NCBI GenBank assembly: GCA_002841625.1
Contig: PHAG01000011.1
Span: forward strand, 61,072-125,071
Direction of reading: 5' to 3'
DNA: 64,000 nucleotides
Origin: Firmicutes bacterium HGW-Firmicutes-1
GTDB taxonomy: Bacteria; Bacillota; Clostridia; Lachnospirales; Vallitaleaceae
Part shown: in pieces, positions 36,392 to 45,394 of the stretch
Position numbering within the stretch: the first letter of the stretch is position 1
How the letters are laid out: the number at the start of each line of letters is the position of its first letter
Notes under the pieces: generated by a model
Told to the model about the DNA's origin: nothing
The model's database searches: none
Seen by the model: only the letters and a program-made list of their open reading frames with translations
Program-made: the position numbers and the translations under genes

Positions 36392-37557
36392 TGGATTGTT
36401 GGGATATTCTAGAAATCAAGCCTACTGTTGATCTCTCCTTGATAAAGAAAGCTTATGCCATAAAATTAAAATATCATCATCCCGAAGAAGATCCAAAAGG
36501 CTTCCAAGCCGTCAGGGAAGCTTATGTACTTGCTCAAAAGCTTGCAAAAACGTTATCTCTTGAAAACGAAGAAAATACTGCTTCAATTAATGTCCTTGAT
36601 AAAAATTTATCGCATTTTCCTGACAATTCCCAGCTCCTTAATCAACGCCTTGAAGCTTTCAATCAAAAACTGCAGTCAATATATGATAACTTTTTCATTC
36701 GCATTGATGTGAAAAGTTGGGAAAAACTCTTAAATGATGATTTGATGTGGGACATCCATACCCGTACACTAATGAATCAACAAATAATTAATTTTTTAAT
36801 GGATCATTATCACATTCCAAAATCTGTTTGGTATTTATTAAATTCTACCTTTAATTGGCATAATAATAAAGAACACCTCTATTCCACTTTTCCACAGCAT
36901 TTTATAAATTATATTTTCTGGCAGCTCAAGCATGTTGAAAAGCTTAGATATTGTTATTTTCAAAATGATCAACAAATAGATTTTGATAAATATTTAGAAC
37001 ATAGAGAAAATGCCTATATTTCCTTACAAGAAAAAGATTTTAAAAACGCAATTTATTACATTGAATGTGCTACTAGAATATACCCAACTGATCCAGATTT
37101 ACTCTGTATCAAAGCTGAGTACTATTTTCTTAAAAAGAAGAAATTCAAGTCAACTTCCATGTTCAAAACCGCAACAAATATCTATCCTGATGATATTTAT
37201 ATTTATTCCTATCAAGTGCATATGTTACTCAAACATGATAAAACATCTAAAGTTATTAGGATTTTCAGAACTGCCTTTCCCTTAATTATGAAAACCCCTC
37301 TTAACCCTAAGGCAAATGATGCACTTCAACAAATCGCAAGCGAATTGAATATTGCTTTAAAAAATGATTCGAATAATTTAAGGTTAAGAAATACCTTAAA
37401 GAAAATATACGAGATAGTGGGTGATACTCAAGGCAAAGATGAACTTAAGGTGTCATTTTTTATTTTTATATCCATTTGTTTTCGTTTACTTATGCCAATT
37501 TTATTTATTGCACTCACTGCTTTAATCCCGGCAATAATTTTTCTAGTTATACTATAA
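36391..37557 (+). CDS. J-domain protein partner of HscC (DjlB/DjlC-like)
   Basis: A protein of 388 residues. Residues 3-50 form a J domain: CWDILEIKPTVDLSLIKKAYAIKLKYHHPEEDPKGF (in parts). The usual HPD tripeptide reads HPE, as in the DjlB/DjlC proteins that serve HscC. The middle is helical and contains a TPR-like stretch (AYISLQEKDFKNAIYYIECATRIYPTDPDL, in parts). The last 25 residues form one membrane helix, so the pair would act at the membrane. Its ATG overlaps the stop codon of hscC by one base. Confidence 0.85.
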   Translation: MDCWDILEIKPTVDLSLIKKAYAIKLKYHHPEEDPKGFQAVREAYVLAQKLAKTLSLENEENTASINVLDKNLSHFPDNSQLLNQRLEAFNQKLQSIYDNFFIRIDVKSWEKLLNDDLMWDIHTRTLMNQQIINFLMDHYHIPKSVWYLLNSTFNWHNNKEHLYSTFPQHFINYIFWQLKHVEKLRYCYFQNDQQIDFDKYLEHRENAYISLQEKDFKNAIYYIECATRIYPTDPDLLCIKAEYYFLKKKKFKSTSMFKTATNIYPDDIYIYSYQVHMLLKHDKTSKVIRIFRTAFPLIMKTPLNPKANDALQQIASELNIALKNDSNNLRLRNTLKKIYEIVGDTQGKDELKVSFFIFISICFRLLMPILFIALTALIPAIIFLVIL

Positions 37558-37582
37558 TTAAGCTATAAGCATTCCACCATAA

Positions 37583-37646
37583 TGGTCAATATTTTGATTA
37601 TTTTTTTAATCAATTTATTGACCACTTTTATTTTCTATGCTATGCT
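37583..37646 (+). promoter_or_regulatory. Promoter and nested inverted repeat of Phd-Uma2 copy 2
   Basis: TTGACC (37618-37623) and TATGCT (37641-37646) are 17 bases apart. The -35 is part of the right arm of TGGTCAATA (37583-37591) / TATTGACCA (37616-37624), with a second inner pair GATT/AATC. GGAGG then leads to the ATG at 37677. Confidence 0.65.
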
Positions 37647-37676
37647 ATAGCTATCATTTAAAAGGAGGCTATTAGG

Positions 37677-38396
37677 ATGATTGTGCATTCAACTGATTTA
37701 AAAACCAATCTTGGCAAGTATTTAAATCTTGTCGCGACAGAGGATATTGTTATTCTAAAGAGTGGTAAACCCGTTGCCAAAATGATTCCTTGCGATGACT
37801 GGAGCAGAGCCTATGTCCTGAGAGAAGGTACTCCTGATTACAATTACGATGGGCAATATATGAGCTATGATGCTTTTATGAAAATGAACGAAAAAAGCGA
37901 AGCCCGTTACGAATACATTGATGGCCAAGTCTATTATTTAGCTTCTCCTAATTTCACACATCAACGTATTCTTGGTAATCTATACATTGTTATGTACACA
38001 TTTTTCAAAGGAAAACCCTGTCAACCTTTCTTATCACCTTTTGATGTCACGCTAAAAAGAAGTGTTAGTTTATTTAATGTTGTTCAACCAGATCTTCTTG
38101 TTGTATGCGATCAAGACAATCGCAATGAAAAAGATTATTATTTAGGCACCCCTGCCTTAGTGGTTGAGATTATTTCTCCCGAGACAAGCAAAAAAGATCT
38201 AATCAAAAAATTAGACCTTTATATGTCAACTGGCGTTGAAGAGTATTGGGTAATTAATCCTGAAGAAAAGCTCGTCATTATTTATACCTTTTTATATAAA
38301 GAAATTACAAGTTTAAGGACTTTCAATCCAGGTATGATGGCATCTTCTGTAAAATTTCCAGACTTAAACTTCGAAATTAATCAACTTTTTGATTAA
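37677..38396 (+). CDS. Phd-Uma2 fusion protein, copy 2
   Basis: A protein of 239 residues. Antitoxin-like part: HSTDLKTNLGKYLNLV, IVILKSGKPVAKM (residues 3-40). Nuclease-like part from about residue 72: RYEYIDGQVYYLAS, FTHQRILGN, VVQPDLLVVCDQ, ALVVEIISPET, DLIKKLDLYMSTGVEEYWVINP. The catalytic Asp, Glu and Lys are all in place. It is only distantly alike to the copy at 33366, so the two are not a recent duplication. It follows the HscC/J-protein pair but has its own promoter. Confidence 0.88.
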   Translation: MIVHSTDLKTNLGKYLNLVATEDIVILKSGKPVAKMIPCDDWSRAYVLREGTPDYNYDGQYMSYDAFMKMNEKSEARYEYIDGQVYYLASPNFTHQRILGNLYIVMYTFFKGKPCQPFLSPFDVTLKRSVSLFNVVQPDLLVVCDQDNRNEKDYYLGTPALVVEIISPETSKKDLIKKLDLYMSTGVEEYWVINPEEKLVIIYTFLYKEITSLRTFNPGMMASSVKFPDLNFEINQLFD

Positions 38397-38422
38397 CTTA
38401 CAACCCATACAAATCTATACAA

Positions 38423-38534
38423 AGGGGTTCAACCCCATGAACATACTGAATCATTCATAGAGTTGAACCCTTGAATTCTAAACAAGAGATTCATCTTCTG
38501 AAGGATTGAGTTCCACCGAACTCAATTCTTTTTA
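38423..38534. terminator. Two hairpins between converging genes
   Basis: GGGTTCAAC/GTTGAACCC (about 38426-38472) and GATTGAGTT/AACTCAAT (about 38502-38526), the second followed by a run of T on the plus strand. They separate Phd-Uma2 copy 2 from the converging zinc-ribbon gene. Confidence 0.65.
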
Positions 38535-38939
38535 AAACCTTATTCTAACTGACAACTCCCGGTGACAGCGCGGACATTCCACCTTGTGTGTACCAATTAT
38601 TCGCTTTAATCGAAGGCCAGTCTTACAGTTTGGGCATCTGCGAAAACGATAAGTTTTCATTTCCACTATGCGTCTTTTATTCAATTGCAAAAGTCCTTTC
38701 ATCCGGTTTAAATATTTTATAAAATGGTCGTTTTCCATTCGCCTTTTGGTTGTGTTTTTTGACATCAACCTAAATAATATATAGACGATAATCAGTACCA
38801 TAACAAAGTTCATCAGTTCAGACCGTATAAATATATTAATTAAAACAAGTGCACCATAAACTATGAAAAGTACATATGATAGCTTATCAAAACCGTATCG
38901 ATTATACATCCATCTTGAAATCTTATCTCTTAAGTTCAT
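38532..38939 (-). CDS. Two-helix membrane protein with C-terminal zinc ribbon
   Basis: A protein of 135 residues. Two membrane helices (about 21-36 and 42-58) are followed by a basic segment and a zinc ribbon, CPNCKTGLRLKR then CPRCHREL, at about residues 102-130. It is last in the unit that begins with the DUF5685 gene. No function is known to me; a similar small protein often ends this clostridial cluster. Confidence 0.75.
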   Translation of the reverse strand: MNLRDKISRWMYNRYGFDKLSYVLFIVYGALVLINIFIRSELMNFVMVLIIVYILFRLMSKNTTKRRMENDHFIKYLNRMKGLLQLNKRRIVEMKTYRFRRCPNCKTGLRLKRIIGTHKVECPRCHRELSVRIRF

Positions 38940-39030
38940 CTTTACCTTTCCTTTTCATTCAATAGTAACCTACTTTTCAGTACTTTTACTCTATATTCCT
39001 TTTCAATAAGTTCATCATACGAATGGGAGC

Positions 39031-39564
39031 TTAAATGTGTAAATATCCTCGCAATTTTCCCCATATCGTTTTTTGAAAATATCGATAAGCTTGATCATAA
39101 ATAATGAGTACTAACTGTCCACCGAGCAATAAAACTGCTAAAAATCCTTTACTCATTTTTCCTGGAATAATGAACTCAGGAAAAAACAGAATAATGGGTA
39201 TATATATGCAATTAAATATGATCAACTTAAGGACCCAAAATATCCTGTTCCTTTTTTTACACCATGTAATCATAGCTAACTTTTCCCAAGTAAATTCAAC
39301 CACCACCAAATACAAACCCATACCTGAAAATGTAATGCAATAAAACTTATTAGGTGCAAGTATAAAGCTGAGCAACGCACTCCCAATCAAAAAACCAACA
39401 CCAAGCCGAAGACCACACTCGCGTATGGCAATTCCTACGCAAAAGGAAGCCCCAGCTAAGAGGAACAATGTATTGAATTCCAATATGCCACTCAATACAA
39501 CCAGCAAAACAGCCCATGCAAGTAAAAGACCTAAAAACGCCATTTTTTTCGCGCCTAGCAACAT
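39031..39564 (-). CDS. Small integral membrane protein, unrecognised family
   Basis: A protein of 177 residues with about six hydrophobic segments and no soluble domain. ATG at 39564 is chosen because GGGAGGAG precedes it; the start overlaps the end of the DnaJ-domain gene by ten bases. Member of the DUF5685-DnaJ cluster. I do not recognise the family. Confidence 0.65.
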   Translation of the reverse strand: MLLGAKKMAFLGLLLAWAVLLVVLSGILEFNTLFLLAGASFCVGIAIRECGLRLGVGFLIGSALLSFILAPNKFYCITFSGMGLYLVVVEFTWEKLAMITWCKKRNRIFWVLKLIIFNCIYIPIILFFPEFIIPGKMSKGFLAVLLLGGQLVLIIYDQAYRYFQKTIWGKLRGYLHI

Positions 39565-40154
39565 GAACACAAATCTCCTCCCATACATTCACATAAAGAA
39601 TCAGCACACCACAAATCACAACATAAGTTACCTGATCCGACACCAGCTCTCCCATTGTTATAGCCTGTATTTTGATATCTCTGACTTCGAAATTGCATTT
39701 GATTTAACAAGTTAGTATATTCTCTATTTCCGGGTTCCATAGCAACTGCCTGCTGCGCATGATTATACGCCAAAATATTGTTACCAATCCCATTATTTGC
39801 AAGAGCACTACAATAATACCATCTAGCTGTTCTATTAGAAATGCCTAAAAGGACGTTGAGTGCTTCCTGATAACGTCTAGCATTTAAAAAGCTGTATACT
39901 GTATTCATTTCTGAGGATTCCTCCCCGGTGCTTCCTGAATAGGAGCCCTGCGTATAACCGCCTTCTGTTTCCTTTATAATCTGCTCATAAGCAGCTTGAA
40001 CTTCTTTAAATTTTTCTTCTGCTAATTCAGAAAGAGGGTTGTTTACATAGGAATCGGGATGATACTTCTTACTTAATTCTCGATATGCTTTTTTAATTTC
40101 ATCATTCGTAGCACTTCGCGTCACGCCAAGCACCTTATATGGATCTGCTATCAT
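39555..40154 (-). CDS. DnaJ-domain protein with Cys-rich tail
   Basis: A protein of 199 residues. Residues 4-62 are a J domain with an intact HPD ([29 protein letters not shown]). The middle has a helical TPR-like part ([34 protein letters not shown]). The C-terminus is rich in cysteine: [23 protein letters not shown] in parts, seven or more Cys in 25 residues. ATG at 40154 overlaps the stop of the upstream DUF5685 gene by four bases. The Cys-rich tail recurs in clostridial relatives and may bind metal or a membrane partner. Confidence 0.85.
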   Translation of the reverse strand: MIADPYKVLGVTRSATNDEIKKAYRELSKKYHPDSYVNNPLSELAEEKFKEVQAAYEQIIKETEGGYTQGSYSGSTGEESSEMNTVYSFLNARRYQEALNVLLGISNRTARWYYCSALANNGIGNNILAYNHAQQAVAMEPGNREYTNLLNQMQFRSQRYQNTGYNNGRAGVGSGNLCCDLWCADSLCECMGGDLCSCC

Positions 40155-40993
40155 TCTTTTGTCCCTACCTTTAAGTTGTTTTGTTTTTGTATTAAATCGT
40201 ACTTTTCCCAAACCCCTACATATAAAATGTTTCGAAGAATTTCTATGTCTATAACGCACGGTAGTTTCTCAAATTCACTTGTACATTCTGCCATCATCAT
40301 AGTAAGCATTTCCTTACAATCTCTTTCATAAGATGCCCTTTCAAATATTTGAATTAGAGGGTTATAGTTCCCCTTCTTTATATCCATTTGAAGATCTTCA
40401 TAAGCATCAATAATATAAATAAATTTCCCTAGAAAAAATCCAACTTTTCTTAAAGTCTCTGCCCACATATCCTCACGATATACGAGTAACTCGCCCATAA
40501 GCTCGCCAAAACATCCTGCTACATGATCAATATTCGTTTCCCCGTTTTTTTCATATACCTGAAGCTGCCTTAGGCATTTCCCAATAACTTGCTGCTGTCT
40601 AGGATATTTCCTGCAAATTTTCTTATAATCTTTTTTTAAAAATTTTGCACCTGCTAATCCTTTTACACTTCTATCATCCTGCCAATCATCCAAAAAATGA
40701 TGATAAGTCATGGCAATATTCATATCCGCTGCATATTCGGTAATTTCATTACACAACTGATCTTGCTTCTTTATGGGATGCACTGCACACCTACGTTGCT
40801 TTTTTACTATATTACTTTCATATAAGGACGTTAACAATACAACAAAGAATGTCATGTCATAGGTCAGTGTCATTTGTCCGATCCGACCGTGTTTATCCTG
40901 CAAGGTTCTACATAATCCACAGTAATAAGCTTTATATTTATAGTAATCCTTCATTTTAAGTTCTGGTTTATAAACATTAACATATCCAAACAT
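40151..40993 (-). CDS. DUF5685 family protein
   Basis: A protein of 280 residues that begins [17 protein letters not shown] and has [12 protein letters not shown] (Cys-x-x-Cys) near residue 27, [18 protein letters not shown] near residue 42 and CAVHPIKK near residue 70. These three regions define DUF5685. It is all-helical with no membrane segment. The first gene in a four-gene unit with the DnaJ-type, membrane and zinc-ribbon genes. The role is unknown; conserved Cys residues suggest a metal site. Confidence 0.85.
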   Translation of the reverse strand: MFGYVNVYKPELKMKDYYKYKAYYCGLCRTLQDKHGRIGQMTLTYDMTFFVVLLTSLYESNIVKKQRRCAVHPIKKQDQLCNEITEYAADMNIAMTYHHFLDDWQDDRSVKGLAGAKFLKKDYKKICRKYPRQQQVIGKCLRQLQVYEKNGETNIDHVAGCFGELMGELLVYREDMWAETLRKVGFFLGKFIYIIDAYEDLQMDIKKGNYNPLIQIFERASYERDCKEMLTMMMAECTSEFEKLPCVIDIEILRNILYVGVWEKYDLIQKQNNLKVGTKE

Positions 40994-41127
40994 ATTGGCC
41001 TCTTTCTTATGTCATTTTATGCTACTAAATATAGCATATACCCCTTGTAACTACAAGGATGAAGTATAATGAAGAAATATTCCCTGGATATTATCGCCTG
41101 CATGACACTTACCATGGCACCTCGCAA

Positions 41128-42558
41128 TTATTCTTTTACATCATAAAACCAAAAAATCCGTTCATGTCCTTTGGTCACATGTTTAATCTTTGAAAGCTTA
41201 CCAAATGGCACTACCCATAAATATCCATTACGATCTAAATAGGGCTCTCCACTTTCTGCTTTTTTCACCTTTGTTGTTTCCCCCCAAACATTTGAATAAT
41301 AATAAGTATCATAACTGGTAATATCAAGTTCAATATTATATAAATCTCTTAAAATAAAATCTCCATATGTTCGAATATAAACTAAATTATCCTGAACCCC
41401 AACAAATTCAACATTGACCTCATCTAATTCTTTGTTATAATCCGTTACCTGGGATCCTTCAACCTTAAACAAAGCAGCATTTGTGTAATATCCTTTATTA
41501 CTTTGCATATCATGGTTTGACCTTTGATAAATCCAAGTGGCATTTTCTACGACATAGGTTTCTACATAAGGTTCAATATTTTCATACCTTGATGTAACAA
41601 GACCGTCTTGTAGGATAAACATTTCGTAAGCTCTAGGCGTATAGGGTGCCGCCACTTCAAGCCCATAATAAATTTCAAAAAACATAAAGGTTATATGCTC
41701 ATTAATGACCAATTGTCTAAGCTTATATATATATTCATTCCCGTAGATCTTCCTTTCCTCTAGCTCTTTTTTTATATTGGTAAGATCATATATTTGATAA
41801 TCTTTCCAATGGATTTCGTTACCTCTTTCAGTTAGTTGATCCTGAGGTATCTCTCTAATACCTTCATAGCGATTGGTGTTTTGTTTTTCATAAATAACCT
41901 CAAGCATTTCTTGTTGCGCATCGGTTAAAGGTATTAAAGGGCCATCTAAACTTCTCTTGGTATAATAAGTATTCCCACCCGAATTTAAATAAAAATATTC
42001 TTTGTCGTCGTAAACGATTTGATCGAATAGCTTTGGCATATATGAAATAATCTCAAGCCCTTTCTTTTGGTCAAAAAACAGGGTGAGTTTAAACTGATTA
42101 TGTACATAGTCCCAACTCATAGGAAAGTATGTAATATCTCTGAAATTGAGCATTGGATAAGGCTGCTTCGATTGATCAATTTTTACATCATTCACATAAA
42201 TATCATAGGTTGGTAAACTGGCTTTATAGGTGCTCGTTAAGCTGTTATTGCTGCCAGTGGTTTGTTTAACTTCTTCTTCTGCATGAACGCTATTAATCCT
42301 AAGTTCCTTTCCCCACTTCAAGTCTACGCCTAAAGCTCTCGCATAATCGCTTGTTAACGGGAAATAAGTAACGTCTTTGTAAACAATCAATGGGTATTTT
42401 GCATTGGTATTGTCAATGATTACATTGTTGAGCTTCACATCAAAGGACGGAATCTTCACGTTAACCTTTTGGTTGGCGCCATTGCTGACGTTCACACCCT
42501 GAAACGATAATACAAACACAAGAATTGTTACCAATAAATATTTCATTCTCTTTTTCAT
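41128..42558 (-). CDS. Secreted protein with copper-amine-oxidase-N-like repeats
   Basis: A protein of 476 residues with a signal peptide (1-28). Two related units follow, at about 35-90 (FDVKLNNVIIDNTNAKYPLIVYKDVTYFPL, in parts) and 105-165 (YDIYVNDVKIDQ, YPMLNFRDITYFPM). They match the 'copper amine oxidase N-terminal/stalk' repeats frequent in clostridial exported proteins; this is not an oxidase. The remaining 300 residues look like a beta-rich domain, not recognised. The ATG at 42558 has ATGGAGGAG upstream. Confidence 0.8.
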   Translation of the reverse strand: MKKRMKYLLVTILVFVLSFQGVNVSNGANQKVNVKIPSFDVKLNNVIIDNTNAKYPLIVYKDVTYFPLTSDYARALGVDLKWGKELRINSVHAEEEVKQTTGSNNSLTSTYKASLPTYDIYVNDVKIDQSKQPYPMLNFRDITYFPMSWDYVHNQFKLTLFFDQKKGLEIISYMPKLFDQIVYDDKEYFYLNSGGNTYYTKRSLDGPLIPLTDAQQEMLEVIYEKQNTNRYEGIREIPQDQLTERGNEIHWKDYQIYDLTNIKKELEERKIYGNEYIYKLRQLVINEHITFMFFEIYYGLEVAAPYTPRAYEMFILQDGLVTSRYENIEPYVETYVVENATWIYQRSNHDMQSNKGYYTNAALFKVEGSQVTDYNKELDEVNVEFVGVQDNLVYIRTYGDFILRDLYNIELDITSYDTYYYSNVWGETTKVKKAESGEPYLDRNGYLWVVPFGKLSKIKHVTKGHERIFWFYDVKE

Positions 42559-42832
42559 TCTACTCTCCTCCATTTTAGGGTGCCTGACACCACACAATTC
42601 ACGTACAATTCATTTCGCTTTCTCAATTCAAATTAGATTATCATTATTTCTAAGAATTTCTTAATTTCTCCAGCGAATTTGATGTGATTAAAAGCACGTC
42701 ATGCTGATTTAATCATATTGCAAGCTTGAACTTTAATCAAGTGAATTTTAATTAGGCGGATAATTATATAATCAATATGTTTGGGCACATAAGGCCGCAA
42801 TATGATTGTAGTTCTTTCCAAATAGCTGCTAA

Positions 42833-42847
42833 TGTGACTTTGTCACA
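42833..42847 (+). promoter_or_regulatory. Crp/Fnr-type operator upstream of the 4Fe-4S/rhodanese genes
   Basis: TGTGACTTTGTCACA is a perfect 6+3+6 palindrome. It contains a possible -35 (TTGTCA, 42840-42845), and lies 63 bases before the ATG at 42911. A near-identical site precedes trxA at 45302. The Crp/Fnr gene at 44078 is the probable regulator. Confidence 0.65.
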
Positions 42848-42910
42848 GAATATCTCTTCTACTTTTGTTACACTACCTATAAACCAAAACTGATAGAGAG
42901 GAATTCACAT

Positions 42911-43567
42911 ATGTCAAAAGCATTCATTATTGGTAACGGTCTTGGCGCAAACCTGCGTAATCATAAATATCTCTTTCTAATATCACTGCTTTACTTTATA
43001 CTAGGTTTTATCAACATTCATTTTGCTTTATTAGGTTTTTTTTGTATGATCATACCTTTCATTTTATTATTTAAAACCAAGAAGAAAACTTGGTGCCAAG
43101 GTTACTGCCCTAGGGCAAGCTTGTATACGGCTTGTGGTCGTGTCAATGTTACAAAACCTCCGCATTCGCTACGGTTTCGTAACCGAATGCAAGCTTCAAA
43201 GTATTCATCACGTAAAACCCCTCAATCCTTTATTCATGGTAACGTGAAGTGGCTAATTTTATCCTATTTTGGAATCAATTTATTTTTTCTTACAATGACT
43301 ACCTTAAGAGTTGGTAATGGGATAATGCCACCAATGGCATATATAAGATTTTTGTTGTTTTTTCAGATTCCAGTTGAGATGCCTCAACTTATTGAATTGA
43401 ATCATTTAGCACCCTGGATTACACATTTAGCATATCGATTTTATTCCATGATGATGACTACCACGGTGATTGGACTGATTCTGGCATTTATTTACAAACC
43501 TAGAACTTGGTGCACCATTTGTCCCATTGCTACCGTTTCAGATGTTATAATAAAAAAGCAACTATAA
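42911..43567 (+). CDS. 4Fe-4S-binding-type membrane protein with an in-frame repeat insertion
   Basis: A protein of 218 residues with four to five membrane helices. Two cysteine motifs, TWCQGYCPRASLYTACG near residue 62 and TWCTICPIAT near the C-terminus, resemble the CxxxCP motifs of NapH/YccM-like iron-sulfur membrane proteins. Between CPRASLYT and RKTPQSF about 19 residues (VNVTKPPHSLRFRNRMQAS) are encoded by a 56-base palindromic repeat found also at 23767. The repeat keeps the frame. It begins a redox cluster with rhodanese, Crp/Fnr and thioredoxin genes. The protein may pass electrons across the membrane; whether it still folds is not known. Confidence 0.8.
   Translation: MSKAFIIGNGLGANLRNHKYLFLISLLYFILGFINIHFALLGFFCMIIPFILLFKTKKKTWCQGYCPRASLYTACGRVNVTKPPHSLRFRNRMQASKYSSRKTPQSFIHGNVKWLILSYFGINLFFLTMTTLRVGNGIMPPMAYIRFLLFFQIPVEMPQLIELNHLAPWITHLAYRFYSMMMTTTVIGLILAFIYKPRTWCTICPIATVSDVIIKKQL
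43142..43197 (+). repeat. Palindromic interspersed repeat, copy A, inside a coding sequence
   Basis: This 56-base segment differs from 23767-23822 at four positions. It contains GCATTCG...CGAATGC arms. It lies wholly inside the gene at 42911-43567, where it is translated without breaking the frame. Confidence 0.8.
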
Positions 43568-43578
43568 AGGAGATTACG

Positions 43579-43980
43579 ATGAATAAAAAAAACATACTTA
43601 TTCTATTAATGGTAATTGCTATAACCTCATTTACTGGATGTACTTCAAAAGATGATTCGACTATTTCTGAGTACAAAAAAATCACAGCAGCAGAAGCAAA
43701 AGAAATGATGGATCAAAACGAAAATATTCTGATCTTAGATGTAAGAACTGAGGAAGAATTCAATTCAGGACATATTGAAGGAGCTATACTCCTTCCTGAT
43801 TATGAAATAGCTGATCAGGCTGAAGTTGTTCTAAACGACAAAGCTGCCACTATCTTAGTATATTGTCGTAGTGGCCAAAGAAGTGCTGGCGCTGTTAAGA
43901 CTCTAAATAAACTTGGATATACGAATATAATTGATTTCGGCGGCATCAATGATTGGACTTATGAGATCGTTTCCGAGTAA
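43579..43980 (+). CDS. Rhodanese-domain lipoprotein
   Basis: A protein of 133 residues with a signal peptide and lipobox FTGC. The mature part is one rhodanese domain: ILILDVRTEEEFNSGHIEGAILLPDYEI and catalytic loop VYCRSGQRSAGA with the active Cys. The ATG at 43579 is preceded by AAAGGAG, and follows the upstream gene by eleven bases. It probably handles sulfane sulfur on the outer face of the membrane. Confidence 0.92.
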   Translation: MNKKNILILLMVIAITSFTGCTSKDDSTISEYKKITAAEAKEMMDQNENILILDVRTEEEFNSGHIEGAILLPDYEIADQAEVVLNDKAATILVYCRSGQRSAGAVKTLNKLGYTNIIDFGGINDWTYEIVSE

Positions 43981-44000
43981 CTATATATTTAAACCTCATC

Positions 44001-44040
44001 ATAAAGTAATACTTTCGGGTATTGCTTTATTTTTATTTTT
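44001..44040 (+). terminator. Terminator after the rhodanese gene
   Basis: AAAGTAATAC pairs with GTATTGCTTT (one G-T pair) around a TTTCGG loop, followed by T-rich ATTTTTATTTTTATTTT. It separates the rhodanese gene from the Crp/Fnr gene. Confidence 0.75.
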
Positions 44041-44077
44041 ATTTTGATATAATAAAATAAGAATAGGAGGTTTTCGT

Positions 44078-44752
44078 ATGCTAGAAAATAAAGAATTAAC
44101 ATTCATCAAATCCCATTTCAACTTTTGGGAGAATCTAAATACGACTGAGCAAAATATAATTGTGAACAATACGATGAAAATAAAATACAGAAAAGGTCAT
44201 AACCTTCACAGTGCTGTGAGCGAATGCCTTGGCGTACTTCTTCTTTTAAGTGGTGGATTACGTGTCTACATATTATCAGAAGACGGTCGAGAAGTGACTT
44301 TATACCGCTTAGATTCTGGCGATACTTGTGTACTTTCGGCCTCCTGTATTCTCAATAACATTACTTTCGATGTACACATCGATGCAGAAACAGATACTGA
44401 GGTTTACCTTTTAAACATTGGTGCTTTTAGCAAACTAGCTCAAAATAATGTTTATGTGGAGAATTTCGCACTTAAAAATACTGTAGAGAGATTTTCGGAT
44501 GTGATGTGGGCATTAGAACAAATTCTATTTATGAGCTTTGATAAAAGACTCGCCATTTTCCTTTTAGATGAAATGTCCAAATCCAACGGGAATGAAATTA
44601 ACCTTACACAAGAACAAATTGCAAAATATATAGGAAGTGCTCGAGAGGTTGTTTCTCGTATGCTTAAAGTCTTTCAAGCCCAGGGAATTCTTGAACAATC
44701 AAGAGGCTTCATACACGTTATTGATAAAGAAAAATTGAAAAAGCTTCTATAA
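44078..44752 (+). CDS. Crp/Fnr family regulator of the redox cluster
   Basis: A protein of 224 residues. Residues about 20-125 form a cyclic-nucleotide-binding-type beta barrel with SGGLRVYILSEDGREVTLYRLDSGD and two cysteines in CVLSASC. Residues about 150-215 form the winged helix, LTQEQIAKYIGSAREVVSRMLKVFQ. The recognition helix keeps R-E-x-x-x-R, as in Crp, which suits the TGTGA-type palindromes found upstream of 42911 and of trxA. AGGAGG precedes the ATG. It probably reacts to redox or sulfur signals; the ligand is unknown. Confidence 0.9.
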   Translation: MLENKELTFIKSHFNFWENLNTTEQNIIVNNTMKIKYRKGHNLHSAVSECLGVLLLLSGGLRVYILSEDGREVTLYRLDSGDTCVLSASCILNNITFDVHIDAETDTEVYLLNIGAFSKLAQNNVYVENFALKNTVERFSDVMWALEQILFMSFDKRLAIFLLDEMSKSNGNEINLTQEQIAKYIGSAREVVSRMLKVFQAQGILEQSRGFIHVIDKEKLKKLL

Positions 44753-44849
44753 CACCAGAAAATCGGCAACGCCGAGTTAAAATCCTCGATATACTTCTGC
44801 CGCTTTCCAATTGCATATACAGAACTTTCCTAGTAAATCAAAAAGACCT

Positions 44850-44884
44850 TGCACGATACATAAATTGTAACTTGCAAGGTCTCT
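44850..44884 (-). terminator. Terminator downstream of trxA
   Basis: GACCTTGCA and TGCAAGGTC form a nine-base stem; on the minus strand it is followed by TTTTTG. It ends the trxA transcript, and the Crp/Fnr gene converges from the other side. Confidence 0.75.
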
Positions 44885-44903
44885 GGTATGTGTAGATTTT
44901 CAT

Positions 44904-45215
44904 TTATTGAATCATAGATAAAATCTGTTGTTTTTGTTTAGCACCTACTACGCTTTGTACGACTTTCCCACCCTTAACCACTACGAGTGTTGGTATACTC
45001 ATTACCTTAAAGGCTTGCGCAAGTTCTTGTTCTTCATCAACGTTAATTTTACCTACTTTGAATTTGTCTTTTGTTTCTCCTGCAATTTCATCAATAATTG
45101 GTCCAACCATTCTACAGGGACCACACCAAGTTGCCCAAAAATCTAATAATACTGGTTTATCTGATTTCATTACTTCCGATTCAAAATTTTCCTTAGTGAT
45201 TTTTAATGTGCTCAT
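44904..45215 (-). CDS. trxA: Thioredoxin
   Basis: A protein of 103 residues with VLLDFWATWCGPCRMVGPIIDEIA (active site WCGPC, residues 27-31 approx.), the cis-proline in MSIPTLVVVKGG and normal length. AAGGAG lies upstream. It reduces protein disulfides. A Crp-type operator, TGTGATTACGTCACA, is located about 90 bases upstream, so it is probably co-regulated with the 4Fe-4S/rhodanese genes. Confidence 0.96.
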   Translation of the reverse strand: MSTLKITKENFESEVMKSDKPVLLDFWATWCGPCRMVGPIIDEIAGETKDKFKVGKINVDEEQELAQAFKVMSIPTLVVVKGGKVVQSVVGAKQKQQILSMIQ

Positions 45216-45301
45216 AATTCATATCTCCTTTTATATATTGGTTAATAGGTATTCACTCACTGTTACTATACTTACATTATATCAATATATAAATTATTAT
45301 C

Positions 45302-45316
45302 TGTGATTACGTCACA
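45302..45316 (-). promoter_or_regulatory. Crp/Fnr-type operator upstream of trxA
   Basis: TGTGATTACGTCACA matches the site at 42833 (TGTGACTTTGTCACA) in both outer half-sites TGTGA/TCACA and in the right half GTCACA. Confidence 0.6.
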
Positions 45317-45394
45317 TATAAAACCCACCAAATTCAATTTCTAAACTCGGAGGGTTATTCATTACAATCTAAATAAAGTGCTATTTTCTTCTAG

